From Chitinophagales bacterium (GTDB lineage: Bacteria > Bacteroidota > Bacteroidia > Chitinophagales > Chitinophagaceae): 64,000 bases of DNA. Below are positions 15,651 to 24,448 of the stretch, piece by piece. A model generated the notes under the pieces. That model made no database searches and was not told the DNA's origin. It saw nothing but the letters and a program-made list of their open reading frames with translations. The translations under genes were made by a program, and so were the position numbers. The stretch covers positions 2,914,001 to 2,978,000 of the forward strand of contig JACJXQ010000008.1 of the NCBI GenBank assembly GCA_020636495.1, written 5' to 3'. Within the stretch, counting starts at the first letter, position 1. The number at the start of each line of letters is the position of its first letter.

Positions 15651-17193
15651 GAGTTGCTGCTTCTGCACACCTTTCACCATCTATAGCAGCACTGACTATA
15701 CCACCTGCATAACCCGCGCCTTCGGCGCAGGGATACAATCCTTTTACCTGGATGTGTTGTAGCGTTTCCTTATCGCGAGGTATACGCACCGGCGAACTGG
15801 TGCGTGATTCTGTAGCTACAAGCACTGCCTCGTTGGTATAGTAACCTTTCATCTTTTTCCCGAAGTCAACAACGGCTGCCCTTAATGCACGTTCTACTTC
15901 AGCAGGTAGTACTTCTTTAAGAGATACACTGTTCAGGCCCGGTATATATGAGCAACCGGGTAAAGTTGAAGACACTCTACCTTTTGCAAAATCATCCATG
16001 CGTTGTGCGGGAGCTACTAATTTTCCTCCACCCATATCATAAGCTTTCTGTTCTACCATCTGCTGGTATTGCAGCCCGGCTAATGGCCCTGTAAAACCGT
16101 AAGTAGCATAATCCTTTTCGTCCACCGCTACCACAGTTCCTGAATTGGCATAGGCGTTATTCCGCTTTGATGGCGACCAACCGTTCACTACTACTTCACC
16201 GGGGTTAGTTGCTGCAGGGGCAATGATACCTCCCGGGCACATACAGAAAGAGAATACACCACGCCCATACTCCTGCGCCACAACAGAGTAGCTGGCAGGG
16301 GGAAGATATTCGTCTCTTATCGTACAGTGGTATTGAATACTATCTATCAGTTGTTGAGGATGTTCTATACGCACACCCAGTGCGAATGGTTTTGCTTCAA
16401 CCAGTATCTTCTTTTCATGTAACAAGGTATATATATCACGTGCCGAGTGGCCCGTGGCCAGTATCAGTCGTTTGCAGCTGATAGTTGTTCCGTCAGCACA
16501 GCGCACACCTTTTACTTCACCTCCCTCTATAAAGATGTCTATTAGTTTTGTATCAAAACGCACCTCACCACCGCAGGCAATGATCTGCTCACGCATAGCT
16601 GTGATGATACCGGGTAGCTTATTCGTACCAATATGCGGATGCGCCTCCTGCATAATGATCGGGTCTGCACCAAAGTGCACGAACAACTGCAATATACGCT
16701 GCACATTACCACGCTTGGTAGAACGTGTGTACAACTTACCATCACTATAGGTACCGGCGCCCCCCTCTCCAAAACAGTAGTTCGACTCAGGGTTCACCAC
16801 ACCTTCTTTATTGATAGCTGCCAGGTCGCGCCTGCGGCTGCGCACGTCTTTCCCTCTCTCTAATATGATTGGCTTGCAGCCGAGCGTTATCAGCTTAAGT
16901 GCGGCAAACAACCCTGCGGGTCCTGCACCTACTATCACTACATGTGGTGCATTACTTACGTTCTGTAGTTCCGGGTCAAAGGCTTCAGGCTCTTGCACTA
17001 CTTCATCAATAAACACCTGCAACTGCAATATCACATGCGGCTGCCTGCCCCTGGCATCAATAGAACGTTTTTGCAATAAGTAACCGGTAATTCGTTTGGG
17101 AGACACACCTGCCTCTACGGCAATGGCAGACCTTACGGTCTTTTGGTCTGCAGCCTCATGAGGCATTAGTTTTAGTGAAATGGTCTTTATCAT
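15640..17193 (-). CDS. FAD-dependent oxidoreductase (COG2509-like)
   Basis: 517 aa. A ferredoxin-like N-terminal region (VRSAIAVEAGVSPKRITGYL, residues 20-40) precedes the Rossmann FAD site VVIVGAGPAGLFAALKLITLG (about 87-107). FGEGGAGTYSDGKLYTRS and LILATGHSARDIYTLL are typical of the COG2509 family; AEGAGYAGGIVSAAIDGERC near the end is the second FAD contact. The family is annotated as an uncharacterised FAD-dependent dehydrogenase; substrate unknown. It lies downstream of dsbD on the same strand with a 61-base gap. Confidence 0.9.
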   Translation of the reverse strand: MIKTISLKLMPHEAADQKTVRSAIAVEAGVSPKRITGYLLQKRSIDARGRQPHVILQLQVFIDEVVQEPEAFDPELQNVSNAPHVVIVGAGPAGLFAALKLITLGCKPIILERGKDVRSRRRDLAAINKEGVVNPESNYCFGEGGAGTYSDGKLYTRSTKRGNVQRILQLFVHFGADPIIMQEAHPHIGTNKLPGIITAMREQIIACGGEVRFDTKLIDIFIEGGEVKGVRCADGTTISCKRLILATGHSARDIYTLLHEKKILVEAKPFALGVRIEHPQQLIDSIQYHCTIRDEYLPPASYSVVAQEYGRGVFSFCMCPGGIIAPAATNPGEVVVNGWSPSKRNNAYANSGTVVAVDEKDYATYGFTGPLAGLQYQQMVEQKAYDMGGGKLVAPAQRMDDFAKGRVSSTLPGCSYIPGLNSVSLKEVLPAEVERALRAAVVDFGKKMKGYYTNEAVLVATESRTSSPVRIPRDKETLQHIQVKGLYPCAEGAGYAGGIVSAAIDGERCAEAATLNL

Positions 17194-17254
17194 ACTGCGT
17201 CAGGTTTTTATCCTAAAAGCAATCGAGGATGCTGTCCGCATCCTCAATGTATCA

Positions 17255-19279
17255 TTATTCGTTGTTGTATTTTTCAACCACTTTATCAAGGTGCTCTGCA
17301 AAGGCCGCAGGATCCGGTATATACGGATATCCTTTTTCTGCCAACAGGTTCTCATCAGCATCTATAAAGTAATACAGCGGCTGTCCGTTTGAACCGTACT
17401 TGGTTGCCTGCAGGTCAGAGTTGCGCTGTCCTAGCGTCTTAACATCCTTTTTCAGGTATTCAGAATAGTACTGCTCATCTTTAGGTATATACACATTCTG
17501 CGCATCGCAAAACAGGGAAGCCACAATGAAGTTCTCTTTCATGCGCTTCATCACTGCCGGGTCCGACCATACCTGTCCTTCCATCTTACGGCAGTTCACA
17601 CAATTGATACCTGTAAAGTCGAGCATGATTGGTTTATGTTGTTTTTTAGATGCTTCTATCGCTTCGTTATAATCATAGTACGTTACCAGTCCGAACTTAA
17701 CAGCTACTTCAGGCTCGTATATCTTCATTTCAGAAACATACCTTTCCGGTCCGTCACCATTTTCATTACCAGCATGAGCGGTACCGCCACCACCTGCTCC
17801 CAATACAAAATCCTGTGTACCCATGGGTGGTACAAATGCGCTCAATCCTTTCAGCGGCGCACCCCACATACCGGGCAGCATGTAAACGGCAAATGAGAAA
17901 CTAGCTATGGCCAGGAACAGTTTGAATATAGACACATATTCCTGCCCGAACATATTCTTAGGGTTCTGATCGTCGTGTGACATTTTCAGTTTACCCAGCA
18001 GGTACAGGCCTAACAGTACAGAAATGACGATCCACAATGCGATGAACACTTCCCTGTCCAGCAACCTCCAGCCCATCTGCAGGTCGGCATTCGACAGGAA
18101 TTTCAATGCCAGCATCAACTCTATGAAACCCAATGTAACTTTCACCTGGTTCAACCATCCGCCCGACTTTGCAATGTTATTCAACAAACCCGGGAATACT
18201 GCAAACAATGCGAAAGGCATAGCCAGCCCTATTGAAAAACCAAGCATACCCAGTATCGGCCCCTGGAAACCGCCTTTTGCCGCACCTACAATCAACGGCC
18301 CTATGATAGGACCTGTACAGGAGAAGGAAACGATAACCAGCGTAAGCGCCATAAAGAATATGCCACGGAAACTCTTAGTATTGGCTTTGGCATCGGTCTT
18401 GCTCGTCCATGAAGAGGGTAAAGTGATCTCAAAAGCCCCCAGGAAGGAGATACCGAAGACCACGAATATGGCAAAGAATATCAGGTTGGGTATCCAGTGT
18501 GTAGAAATAACATTCAGCGTATCTGCTCCAAATATGGCTGATATTGCCACACCAAGTACCGTGAATATGATAATGATAGAAAGTGAATACCAGATAGCGT
18601 TCCTGATACCTTCGGCACGGGTAGGACTCCTCTTGGTAAAGAAGCTTACAGTAATAGGTATCATAGAGTAAACACAAGGTGTAAGCACTGCCAGTATACC
18701 ACCACCCAATGCCAGAAGGAATATCATCAACAGCGACTTGTCTTTACCGCTATCTGCCGCGGCACTATCAACTACGGCTTCATCATTTTTTTTTTCGGCA
18801 GAGGCACCATTGCCTCCATTACCTACTTTAATAGAAAAATCCAGCGTTTTAGGCGGCAGGCAGGTCTCTTCATTACAGGTCATGTACATATACTCACCCG
18901 TGATGGTCATATCTTCTTTGGCCAGTTCTACCGTTTGGATATAGTCTACATTCTTGTAGTAATGTACCGTACCTATATCTTCAATTGTTTCGTGAATAAT
19001 ATCACCCTCTTCCCTTACTTCGCCTACCAGTTTTATATCCTGATTTTCATTGATCGTAAAACTCGGCGGCAGGAAAGAACCATCACCACCCGGGTCCAGT
19101 GAATAGATATGCCAGTTGTTCTTTACATCGCAATGAAATACCAGGTCGTATTTATTGCCATCTACTTTACGGGCTTCAAACTTCCATTCGGTAGGGTCTT
19201 CCAGTATCTGGGCGTTGGCACCAAATACAAAAAGAATGTTCAAAAACGCTATGGCAACTACTTTCAAGATCTTTGTCAT
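17255..19279 (-). CDS. dsbD: Thiol:disulfide interchange protein DsbD family
   Basis: 674 aa in three parts. Signal peptide (1-23) plus periplasmic DsbD-alpha-like domain (about 24-155, containing a cysteine pair CNEETCLPP). A central eight-span transmembrane domain has one cysteine in LTPCVYSMIPI and another in SFSCTGPIIGP, the electron-relay pair. A C-terminal thioredoxin-like domain (about 530-674) carries Cys560-Val-Asn-Cys563. DsbD moves electrons from cytoplasmic thioredoxin to periplasmic thiols for disulfide isomerisation and cytochrome c maturation. A Gly-rich insert (LGAGGGGTAHAGNENGDG) sits between membrane and thioredoxin domains. Confidence 0.92.
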   Translation of the reverse strand: MTKILKVVAIAFLNILFVFGANAQILEDPTEWKFEARKVDGNKYDLVFHCDVKNNWHIYSLDPGGDGSFLPPSFTINENQDIKLVGEVREEGDIIHETIEDIGTVHYYKNVDYIQTVELAKEDMTITGEYMYMTCNEETCLPPKTLDFSIKVGNGGNGASAEKKNDEAVVDSAAADSGKDKSLLMIFLLALGGGILAVLTPCVYSMIPITVSFFTKRSPTRAEGIRNAIWYSLSIIIIFTVLGVAISAIFGADTLNVISTHWIPNLIFFAIFVVFGISFLGAFEITLPSSWTSKTDAKANTKSFRGIFFMALTLVIVSFSCTGPIIGPLIVGAAKGGFQGPILGMLGFSIGLAMPFALFAVFPGLLNNIAKSGGWLNQVKVTLGFIELMLALKFLSNADLQMGWRLLDREVFIALWIVISVLLGLYLLGKLKMSHDDQNPKNMFGQEYVSIFKLFLAIASFSFAVYMLPGMWGAPLKGLSAFVPPMGTQDFVLGAGGGGTAHAGNENGDGPERYVSEMKIYEPEVAVKFGLVTYYDYNEAIEASKKQHKPIMLDFTGINCVNCRKMEGQVWSDPAVMKRMKENFIVASLFCDAQNVYIPKDEQYYSEYLKKDVKTLGQRNSDLQATKYGSNGQPLYYFIDADENLLAEKGYPYIPDPAAFAEHLDKVVEKYNNE

Positions 19280-19395
19280 CAGTACTCAATTATTCTTTAC
19301 TAAAGAAACTACGTTTGTCTTAATGGTTTGGGGCGTACCAGCCTTTTATGAAAACTTTAGCTAAGGCTTTACAGAATGTTAAAGCCGTAGCTTGT

Positions 19396-20082
19396 TTAAT
19401 TAGCCAGTGCACTCAATATCAACCTGCCGTCTATATTGTGCAGATCGCTGCTGCAGGCGCGCTCGGGGTGTGGCATCATGCCAAACACGTTGCGTCCTTC
19501 GTTGCAGATACCGGCAATATTATTGATGGCACCATTAGGGTTGACGTCAGCAGTTACATTTCCTTGCACGTCGCAATACCTGAACAGTACCTGCTTATTG
19601 TTTTCCAGTTTATCGATGGTTGTTGCATCTGCGTAGTAACGGCCCTCACCATGTGCAACAGGTATCTGCAAGGTCTTATCGCCCACATTCTTACCTATCC
19701 TGTTGTCATCAGAGGCAGATTTAATATATACGTTCTTACAGGTGAATTTCTGATGGTCGTTCAACAGCAGTGCGCCGGGCAGCAAGCCAGACTCACACAA
19801 TATCTGAAAACCATTACATACGCCAAACACCTTTCCACCGCGGTTGGCAAAATCTATCACAGCCTCCATAAGCGGGCTGAAACGGGCAATGGCACCACAA
19901 CGCAGGTAGTCACCATAGGAGAAGCCACCTGGCAGTATGATACAGTCATCAGTTGAAAATGCAGACAGGTCTTTGTCTTTGTGCCACAGGGTTACTACTT
20001 CCTGCTTCAGGTCGTCCTGCAAAGCGTTTATCATGTCCCTGTCGCAGTTAGACCCAGGGAAAACAACAACTCCGAATTTCAT
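19396..20082 (-). CDS. purQ: Phosphoribosylformylglycinamidine synthase subunit PurQ
   Basis: 228 aa, full-length class I glutamine amidotransferase. KFGVVVFPGSNCDRD is the PurQ start; PGGFSYGDYLRCGAIAR and GVCNGFQILCESGLLPG surround the nucleophile Cys; MMPHPERA carries the catalytic His and Glu. It releases ammonia from glutamine for FGAM synthesis in purine biosynthesis, together with PurL and PurS (not in this window). It is the last gene of a tight minus-strand series (gaps of 15 and 24 bases) with the two upstream membrane/secreted proteins. Confidence 0.96.
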   Translation of the reverse strand: MKFGVVVFPGSNCDRDMINALQDDLKQEVVTLWHKDKDLSAFSTDDCIILPGGFSYGDYLRCGAIARFSPLMEAVIDFANRGGKVFGVCNGFQILCESGLLPGALLLNDHQKFTCKNVYIKSASDDNRIGKNVGDKTLQIPVAHGEGRYYADATTIDKLENNKQVLFRYCDVQGNVTADVNPNGAINNIAGICNEGRNVFGMMPHPERACSSDLHNIDGRLILSALAN

Positions 20083-20106
20083 CAGTTAGAGAAATATTTA
20101 AAATGA

Positions 20107-21090
20107 TCAGCCACCGGCCAGTTTACAGAAAACAACCAGCAACAACATAAAATAAAATGCAAAATTACTAAATGCTTTGTTCTTTTCGGCATAATAGGCG
20201 TTAGCTATTATCAACGTTATTGATGGCATTATCACCAACCACGCCATTTTTATGCTGGAATCAGTTATTGCAGCCGCTATTATCGAAAAGATCAGGCACA
20301 TAGCTATGCCCGTCCACCCCCTGCGCACAAAAACACTGGCTCGCCCCAATTGTTTCTGTAATACGTAAGTACCTGCGGTAAAAAGAATGATCATGCCCAT
20401 GATAGCTCCTACCAGGAAGACAGGCTTACTGATGGTACCAGGCAGATTGACACCCAGGTTCACCCATTCAGGGAACCAGTGCAGCACATCGAACAGGAAC
20501 AACAGCCCCGCAGCGAAATAGACTGGCGTCAGGCAACCAAGTATGGCTACCATCCACTCACCGGGGTTCAGGTTGCGCAGCAGGGCTAGCGCTACCAGCA
20601 ACAACAGGATATACACGATAGCCGGGAACGACAGTAAGGCCGCAATACCGATAAGAAATCCTGAATTATAGATAAGTTTGCGCGGTTTCTGTGCCTGCGA
20701 AAGTTGCAACATATTATCCAACACAGCTATCAATATCCAGTTGATAAGCAATGGCTGACTGAAACGGCCGAATTCGACGTATAACGAGCACAAGGATATA
20801 TAAACAAAGGCCGTTACATATGTTGGTTTATGAAATAACTTGTGCCGGTTAGCCACAGCATTCAGGTATATTGCCTGTAAGCCGTTCATAGCCACTGCCA
20901 GGATAGTGAACCCAAAAGCGCTGTGAAACAATACCACCCCCATAAAACCGGTGATGATATGGAACAGGAAATCGCCCTCCTGCACAAATGGCAACTGCGG
21001 ATAGAATAACGCCTGCCAGTTGACGGCAACAGCATATATGAGCAGAACTAATACTGTAAGGGGATTATTATTCCTGACTATTTGTAACAC
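20107..21090 (-). CDS. DUF6427-like multi-span membrane protein
   Basis: 327 aa, about nine to ten hydrophobic segments, for example NPLTVLVLLIYAVAVNW, IGIAALLSFPAIVYILLLLV and FLVGAIMGMIILFTAGTYVL. Residues PRKLIYNSGFLIGIA and LLRNLNPGEWMVAILGCL match the Bacteroidota membrane family I know as DUF6427; this assignment is from memory. Function unknown. It sits 24 bases before purQ, an arrangement that suggests co-transcription rather than shared function. Confidence 0.7.
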   Translation of the reverse strand: MLQIVRNNNPLTVLVLLIYAVAVNWQALFYPQLPFVQEGDFLFHIITGFMGVVLFHSAFGFTILAVAMNGLQAIYLNAVANRHKLFHKPTYVTAFVYISLCSLYVEFGRFSQPLLINWILIAVLDNMLQLSQAQKPRKLIYNSGFLIGIAALLSFPAIVYILLLLVALALLRNLNPGEWMVAILGCLTPVYFAAGLLFLFDVLHWFPEWVNLGVNLPGTISKPVFLVGAIMGMIILFTAGTYVLQKQLGRASVFVRRGWTGIAMCLIFSIIAAAITDSSIKMAWLVIMPSITLIIANAYYAEKNKAFSNFAFYFMLLLVVFCKLAGG

Positions 21091-21105
21091 GCACCCGATT
21101 TTGTG

Positions 21106-22560
21106 CTAAAATACAACTTTCGCAAAGCAGATTTGATTTCTCTTTAAACAAGGCACCACAAACTCTTTGGCAGACACCTGTTTGCCCGATTTTGGCAGCC
21201 AGTCAGGAGCATCACGCCCTGCGCCGGCCAGCATATCCATACTTAACCTTCCACTGGCATCCAGCGTAGCCAGTTGTATCCTCGAGTGGTTCATATTGAA
21301 GTCGTTGAACAGGAAGCCCAGCGCACCGCCTGTATTCAGCAACGCATACGACGAGAATAAACCTCCGTCTTCCTGCGAATATTGTTGTTTCCGCACAAAC
21401 TCCACCCATTCAGGGGTGCCATCGCCACTGCAGGATATAGCCAGTATATCGCCATAATTATATTCACGTACCGATGCCGACATGCTGGGGTAATACCATG
21501 AATAATAACCAAACCCCTGGTTGTAACTGTTGCGTGTTGACACATAGAACTCTTCGGTGATCATCACAAAGCCTCCGTCGTTGCGCACTATCAGTTCCCT
21601 CACCTGGAAATCGTTGAAAGCACGTTTTTTATTCCTGTCGCTGGCGGCGTTGCGCAGCTTGTCGGTAAATTTGATGGTCCTGAATTCTTTAAATACCTGT
21701 TCTGCTATATCGTAATATGTATAGATGATCCCCTCAAAATTGCCGTTCTTCCGGTCTGAAAAAAATCCCCCCACATATATCTTATCGTTATCGTTTGATA
21801 ACTCCATGTAGGTGCCCGAAGCAAACAGCTCGCCCATTGGCACCTCTGTAGCCACATATTGTCTGCTGCCGGTCGTCAGCGATAACAACCATATCCTGTC
21901 AGCGTAAGACCTGCTGCCATAGGGCGTATAGGCCGAAAGAAAGAACCTGCCCTGGTCATCAACAATACCACTGCCAAACTCCAGCGTATTATCGCCCTTA
22001 AAGTCTGCCAGGCTTTCCGATTGTTTATTCAACTCAGCATCCAGCCATATCACTTTCGTATTCAGCTCACTGCCCTTTGTACCCGCACCGTATACTACTA
22101 TATGTTGCTTGTCCTGCGATATGGCGTAATTGTACAGGCCGCTCCTGCCGCCCAGGAAACTGGCTTTCACCTCGTCTATTACCATCGGTGGCTTCTGCAG
22201 CCTGCCTGTCCCATCCAGCAGTGCGGCATGTTGTATCACTTTGCCGCTCTCTGTCTCCTGGTACAGCACAATGATCTTTCCGGGATAAGTAACGAATTTG
22301 GTGCCGAAAGCACGCCTCGGAATAAAATCCAGAACAACTGTCGCCACGCGCTGCATATCACTATCGTAGGCATCCAGGTAATACCCTTCAGATGAGCCGC
22401 GGTATACATACAACTTGCTGCCTACCTTACCTACAACGCTGAATTCACCGGAACGGAAATCAAACTTATCGTATTGGGAGTAGATGACCTTTTGTGCAAA
22501 TGCCGCAGTTGCAGCTATAAAAAAAAGAGTTGCCAGGATTGTGATACGATACAGTTTCAT
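21106..22560 (-). CDS. Secreted protein of unknown function, probable beta-propeller
   Basis: 484 aa. Signal peptide 1-22 (ending TAAFAQ). The mature part is rich in short strand pairs with DxxG-type turns (VVGKVGSKLYVYRG, GTGRLQKPPMVIDEV, VDDQGRFFLSAYT, LSNDNDKIYVGGFF), suggesting a beta-propeller. It has no T9SS sorting domain, so it is probably periplasmic or outer-membrane associated. It is 15 bases upstream of the DUF6427 gene. I do not recognise a named family. Confidence 0.75.
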   Translation of the reverse strand: MKLYRITILATLFFIAATAAFAQKVIYSQYDKFDFRSGEFSVVGKVGSKLYVYRGSSEGYYLDAYDSDMQRVATVVLDFIPRRAFGTKFVTYPGKIIVLYQETESGKVIQHAALLDGTGRLQKPPMVIDEVKASFLGGRSGLYNYAISQDKQHIVVYGAGTKGSELNTKVIWLDAELNKQSESLADFKGDNTLEFGSGIVDDQGRFFLSAYTPYGSRSYADRIWLLSLTTGSRQYVATEVPMGELFASGTYMELSNDNDKIYVGGFFSDRKNGNFEGIIYTYYDIAEQVFKEFRTIKFTDKLRNAASDRNKKRAFNDFQVRELIVRNDGGFVMITEEFYVSTRNSYNQGFGYYSWYYPSMSASVREYNYGDILAISCSGDGTPEWVEFVRKQQYSQEDGGLFSSYALLNTGGALGFLFNDFNMNHSRIQLATLDASGRLSMDMLAGAGRDAPDWLPKSGKQVSAKEFVVPCLKRNQICFAKVVF

Positions 22561-22597
22561 GCTTCAAATTTAACGGTAAGTCATTATTTATTAGCAT

Positions 22598-23023
22598 TCA
22601 ATCTAAAAACCTTTCATTAAGTTCCCGTGTAGGAACCATGCATTCGTCGCGCCGGCCAAACCACTTGTACCGGTTGCGGGCCACAAGATCATAAATTTTA
22701 TTTCTGAGGAACTTCGGGAATATATAACCTATGGTTAAAAACAACCACTTCCCCCCTAAAAGTTGCGCGGTTTTCAGCGCCGCGTCCGAGCGTAAATAAT
22801 ACTTATCCCTGTATACTAAAATTAAACTATCCGGAACAGCACCCATGTCCTGCGATACGTATTGCAGCACCCTGGCACCTGTTCCGGATTGTAACGAGGA
22901 GAACCTGAAGAGCTTTTTGCTGTCATTCCTGATAATGGCCTGTACAAATCCGTTACACAGGTTACAAACGCCGTCAAACAATAATACAGGGCGTTCACTA
23001 CTATCGGGCAGCAGGTCGTTCAT
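22598..23023 (-). CDS. Thiol-disulfide oxidoreductase DCC family protein (DUF393)
   Basis: 141 aa. The family signature VLLFDGVCNLCNGFVQAIIR (residues 13-32) holds the DxxCxxC motif that gives the name. Downstream FRFSSLQSGTG, SLILVYRDKYYLRSDAALK and NKIYDLVARNRYKWFGRRDEC complete the domain. DCC proteins are thioredoxin-fold enzymes with poorly known substrates. It lies 24 bases after the small lipoprotein gene and 37 bases before the secreted protein, so the four genes down to purQ may be one long transcript. Confidence 0.93.
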   Translation of the reverse strand: MNDLLPDSSERPVLLFDGVCNLCNGFVQAIIRNDSKKLFRFSSLQSGTGARVLQYVSQDMGAVPDSLILVYRDKYYLRSDAALKTAQLLGGKWLFLTIGYIFPKFLRNKIYDLVARNRYKWFGRRDECMVPTRELNERFLD

Positions 23024-23047
23024 CTTCCCTCACACTTTGTTCAAAGC

Positions 23048-23281
23048 TTATTTAGCTTCTTTCCTCGCAGCAACAATTGAGTCGGCCATTGGCTTCACTT
23101 CAATAGCAGCCCTCCTGTCCAGGTCTTCGGTAGCCATTTTGTTCAGTTCATCCAGTTTTGTACCTACGATCGAGTCTGCCTTGGCCTGGATAGCGTTATC
23201 ATCCATCGGGGCAGGAGCATTGTTATTACATGCAGCAAACAATACAGTTGCAAAAACAGCGGGGAATAATAGTTTTTTCAT
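23048..23281 (-). CDS. Small lipoprotein, unknown
   Basis: 77 aa from the ATG giving MKKLLFPAVFATVLFAAC; an upstream in-frame ATG adds 8 residues that do not fit a signal peptide. The lipobox LFAAC places the lipidated Cys at residue 18. The mature part (NNNAPAPMDDNAIQAKADSI, then KLDELNKMATEDLDRR) is short, charged and helical, resembling small Bacteroidota lipoproteins with Asp/Lys repeats. Function unknown. Confidence 0.75.
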   Translation of the reverse strand: MKKLLFPAVFATVLFAACNNNAPAPMDDNAIQAKADSIVGTKLDELNKMATEDLDRRAAIEVKPMADSIVAARKEAK

Positions 23282-23435
23282 ATTAGTTTCTGATTTGAAC
23301 AACAAAGTAACATAATATCGCCCGAAATATGCTTATCCCACGGATTGTTAATACACATTTTAACGCATCCTTATGCAATATTGGCAGCATAAATGCCTTA
23401 TATTTCAGTAGAAATTGAGGAATTTTACAACATAC

Positions 23436-24095
23436 ATGCGCTTCCGCACCATAAAATATGGCCTCCTGCTCATCTTCGCCCTGTTGTTGCGATGCACGGC
23501 AGCCTATGCCCAACCCTCCGGCAACGACACGCTGCTGCTGGGTGGTATAGTGGTAGACGGGGTTACCTATCCCATGGTGTTTATGGACAATGTGTATGTG
23601 GTAGACAAAATGCCCCGCAAATGGGTGAGAAAAAGAGCCAAATACGACCGCCTGAGACATAATGTGTATAAAGTGTACCCCTACGCAGTTATAGCTGCCG
23701 ATGTGCTGAAAGACGTAGACTCCATGCTGCTGGCCATTGGCGATGATAAACGCAGGCGGAAGGATTACCTGAAATCAGTAGAGCTTGAACTCCGGTCGCG
23801 CTTTAAGGGCGAACTGGAAGACATGACCATCAGCCAGGGGCATGTGTTGGTAAAACTTATAGACAGGCAGACAGGCAAAAGCTGTTTCAATATTGTAAAA
23901 GAACTGAAAGGCGGAGTACCTGCCGTGGTGTTCCAGTCTATTGCCCTCATATTCAGCCACAACCTGAAACGCGAATACGACGCCACAGGCGAAGATCGTG
24001 ATATAGAACAGATCGTCCGCGAACTGGAAGCCAACAACAGTTATGAATACCAATACCGCCTGCAGCAATCCCGGCTGAAGGTATCGAGGAAATGA
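23436..24095 (+). CDS. DUF4294 family secreted protein
   Basis: 219 aa from ATG 23436 (the longer TTG start at 23415 adds 7 residues before the signal peptide and is rejected). The signal peptide ends near AAYAQ (about residue 24). The body contains DUF4294 features: YPMVFMDNVYVVDKMPRKW, RHNVYKVYPYAVIAADVLKD, FKGELEDMTISQGHVLVKL and KELKGGVPAVVFQSIALIFS. It is a periplasmic family limited to Bacteroidota; function unknown. It diverges from the lipoprotein gene and is followed by a repeat-rich gap. Confidence 0.9.
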   Translation: MRFRTIKYGLLLIFALLLRCTAAYAQPSGNDTLLLGGIVVDGVTYPMVFMDNVYVVDKMPRKWVRKRAKYDRLRHNVYKVYPYAVIAADVLKDVDSMLLAIGDDKRRRKDYLKSVELELRSRFKGELEDMTISQGHVLVKLIDRQTGKSCFNIVKELKGGVPAVVFQSIALIFSHNLKREYDATGEDRDIEQIVRELEANNSYEYQYRLQQSRLKVSRK

Positions 24096-24448
24096 TTCCC
24101 CATCAATGCCGTCATGTCGAACGCAGAGACTAACGACAGGCAATTACCTTCCCCTCTTGAGAGGGGCAACCGAATGCAATGAGGTGGGGTGTGTATTCCC
24201 CTTGCGTCGGTTTTATCACCGCACCGATCAGCCCATATCAAAGCCGTCATGTCGAACGCAGAGAGACATCCCCATAGAACTTGCAATAAGCTGCATTTAT
24301 CCACTCATCCAAAGGGCAGCACAAAAAAATAAAATCCTCCAATCCTGTGAATCCTGATTCAGACATGCTTCTCTGCTCGCAAAAACCTGGATATTATTTT
24401 AGTCTCCCCGGAATATCATCCCGCCAGGCGGGAGAGGGATAGGGGGAC
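24096..24448. repeat. 353-base mosaic of dispersed intergenic repeats
   Basis: No gene seen. Contents in order: an 89-bp repeat (24109-24197; copy at 28576-28664), a second head of the same family (24223-24262, ACCGATCAGCCCATATCAAA then GCCGTCATGTCGAACGCAGA; copy at 28555-28595), a 33-bp repeat ending AATCCTGATTCAGACA (24333-24365; identical at 28781-28813), and a CCCGCCAGGCGGG palindrome (24420-24432) just after the stop of the large T9SS gene. CCCCTCTTGAGAGGGG (24151-24166) is a hairpin within the first repeat. Confidence 0.8.
24109..24197 (+). repeat. 89-bp dispersed repeat, copy A
   Basis: Matches 28576-28664 at 87 of 89 positions by eye, same orientation, starting CCGTCATGTCGAAC and ending GGGGTGTGTATT. 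It contains a 7-bp hairpin CCCCTCT-TG-AGAGGGG. The two copies flank the 1254-aa T9SS gene. Confidence 0.9.
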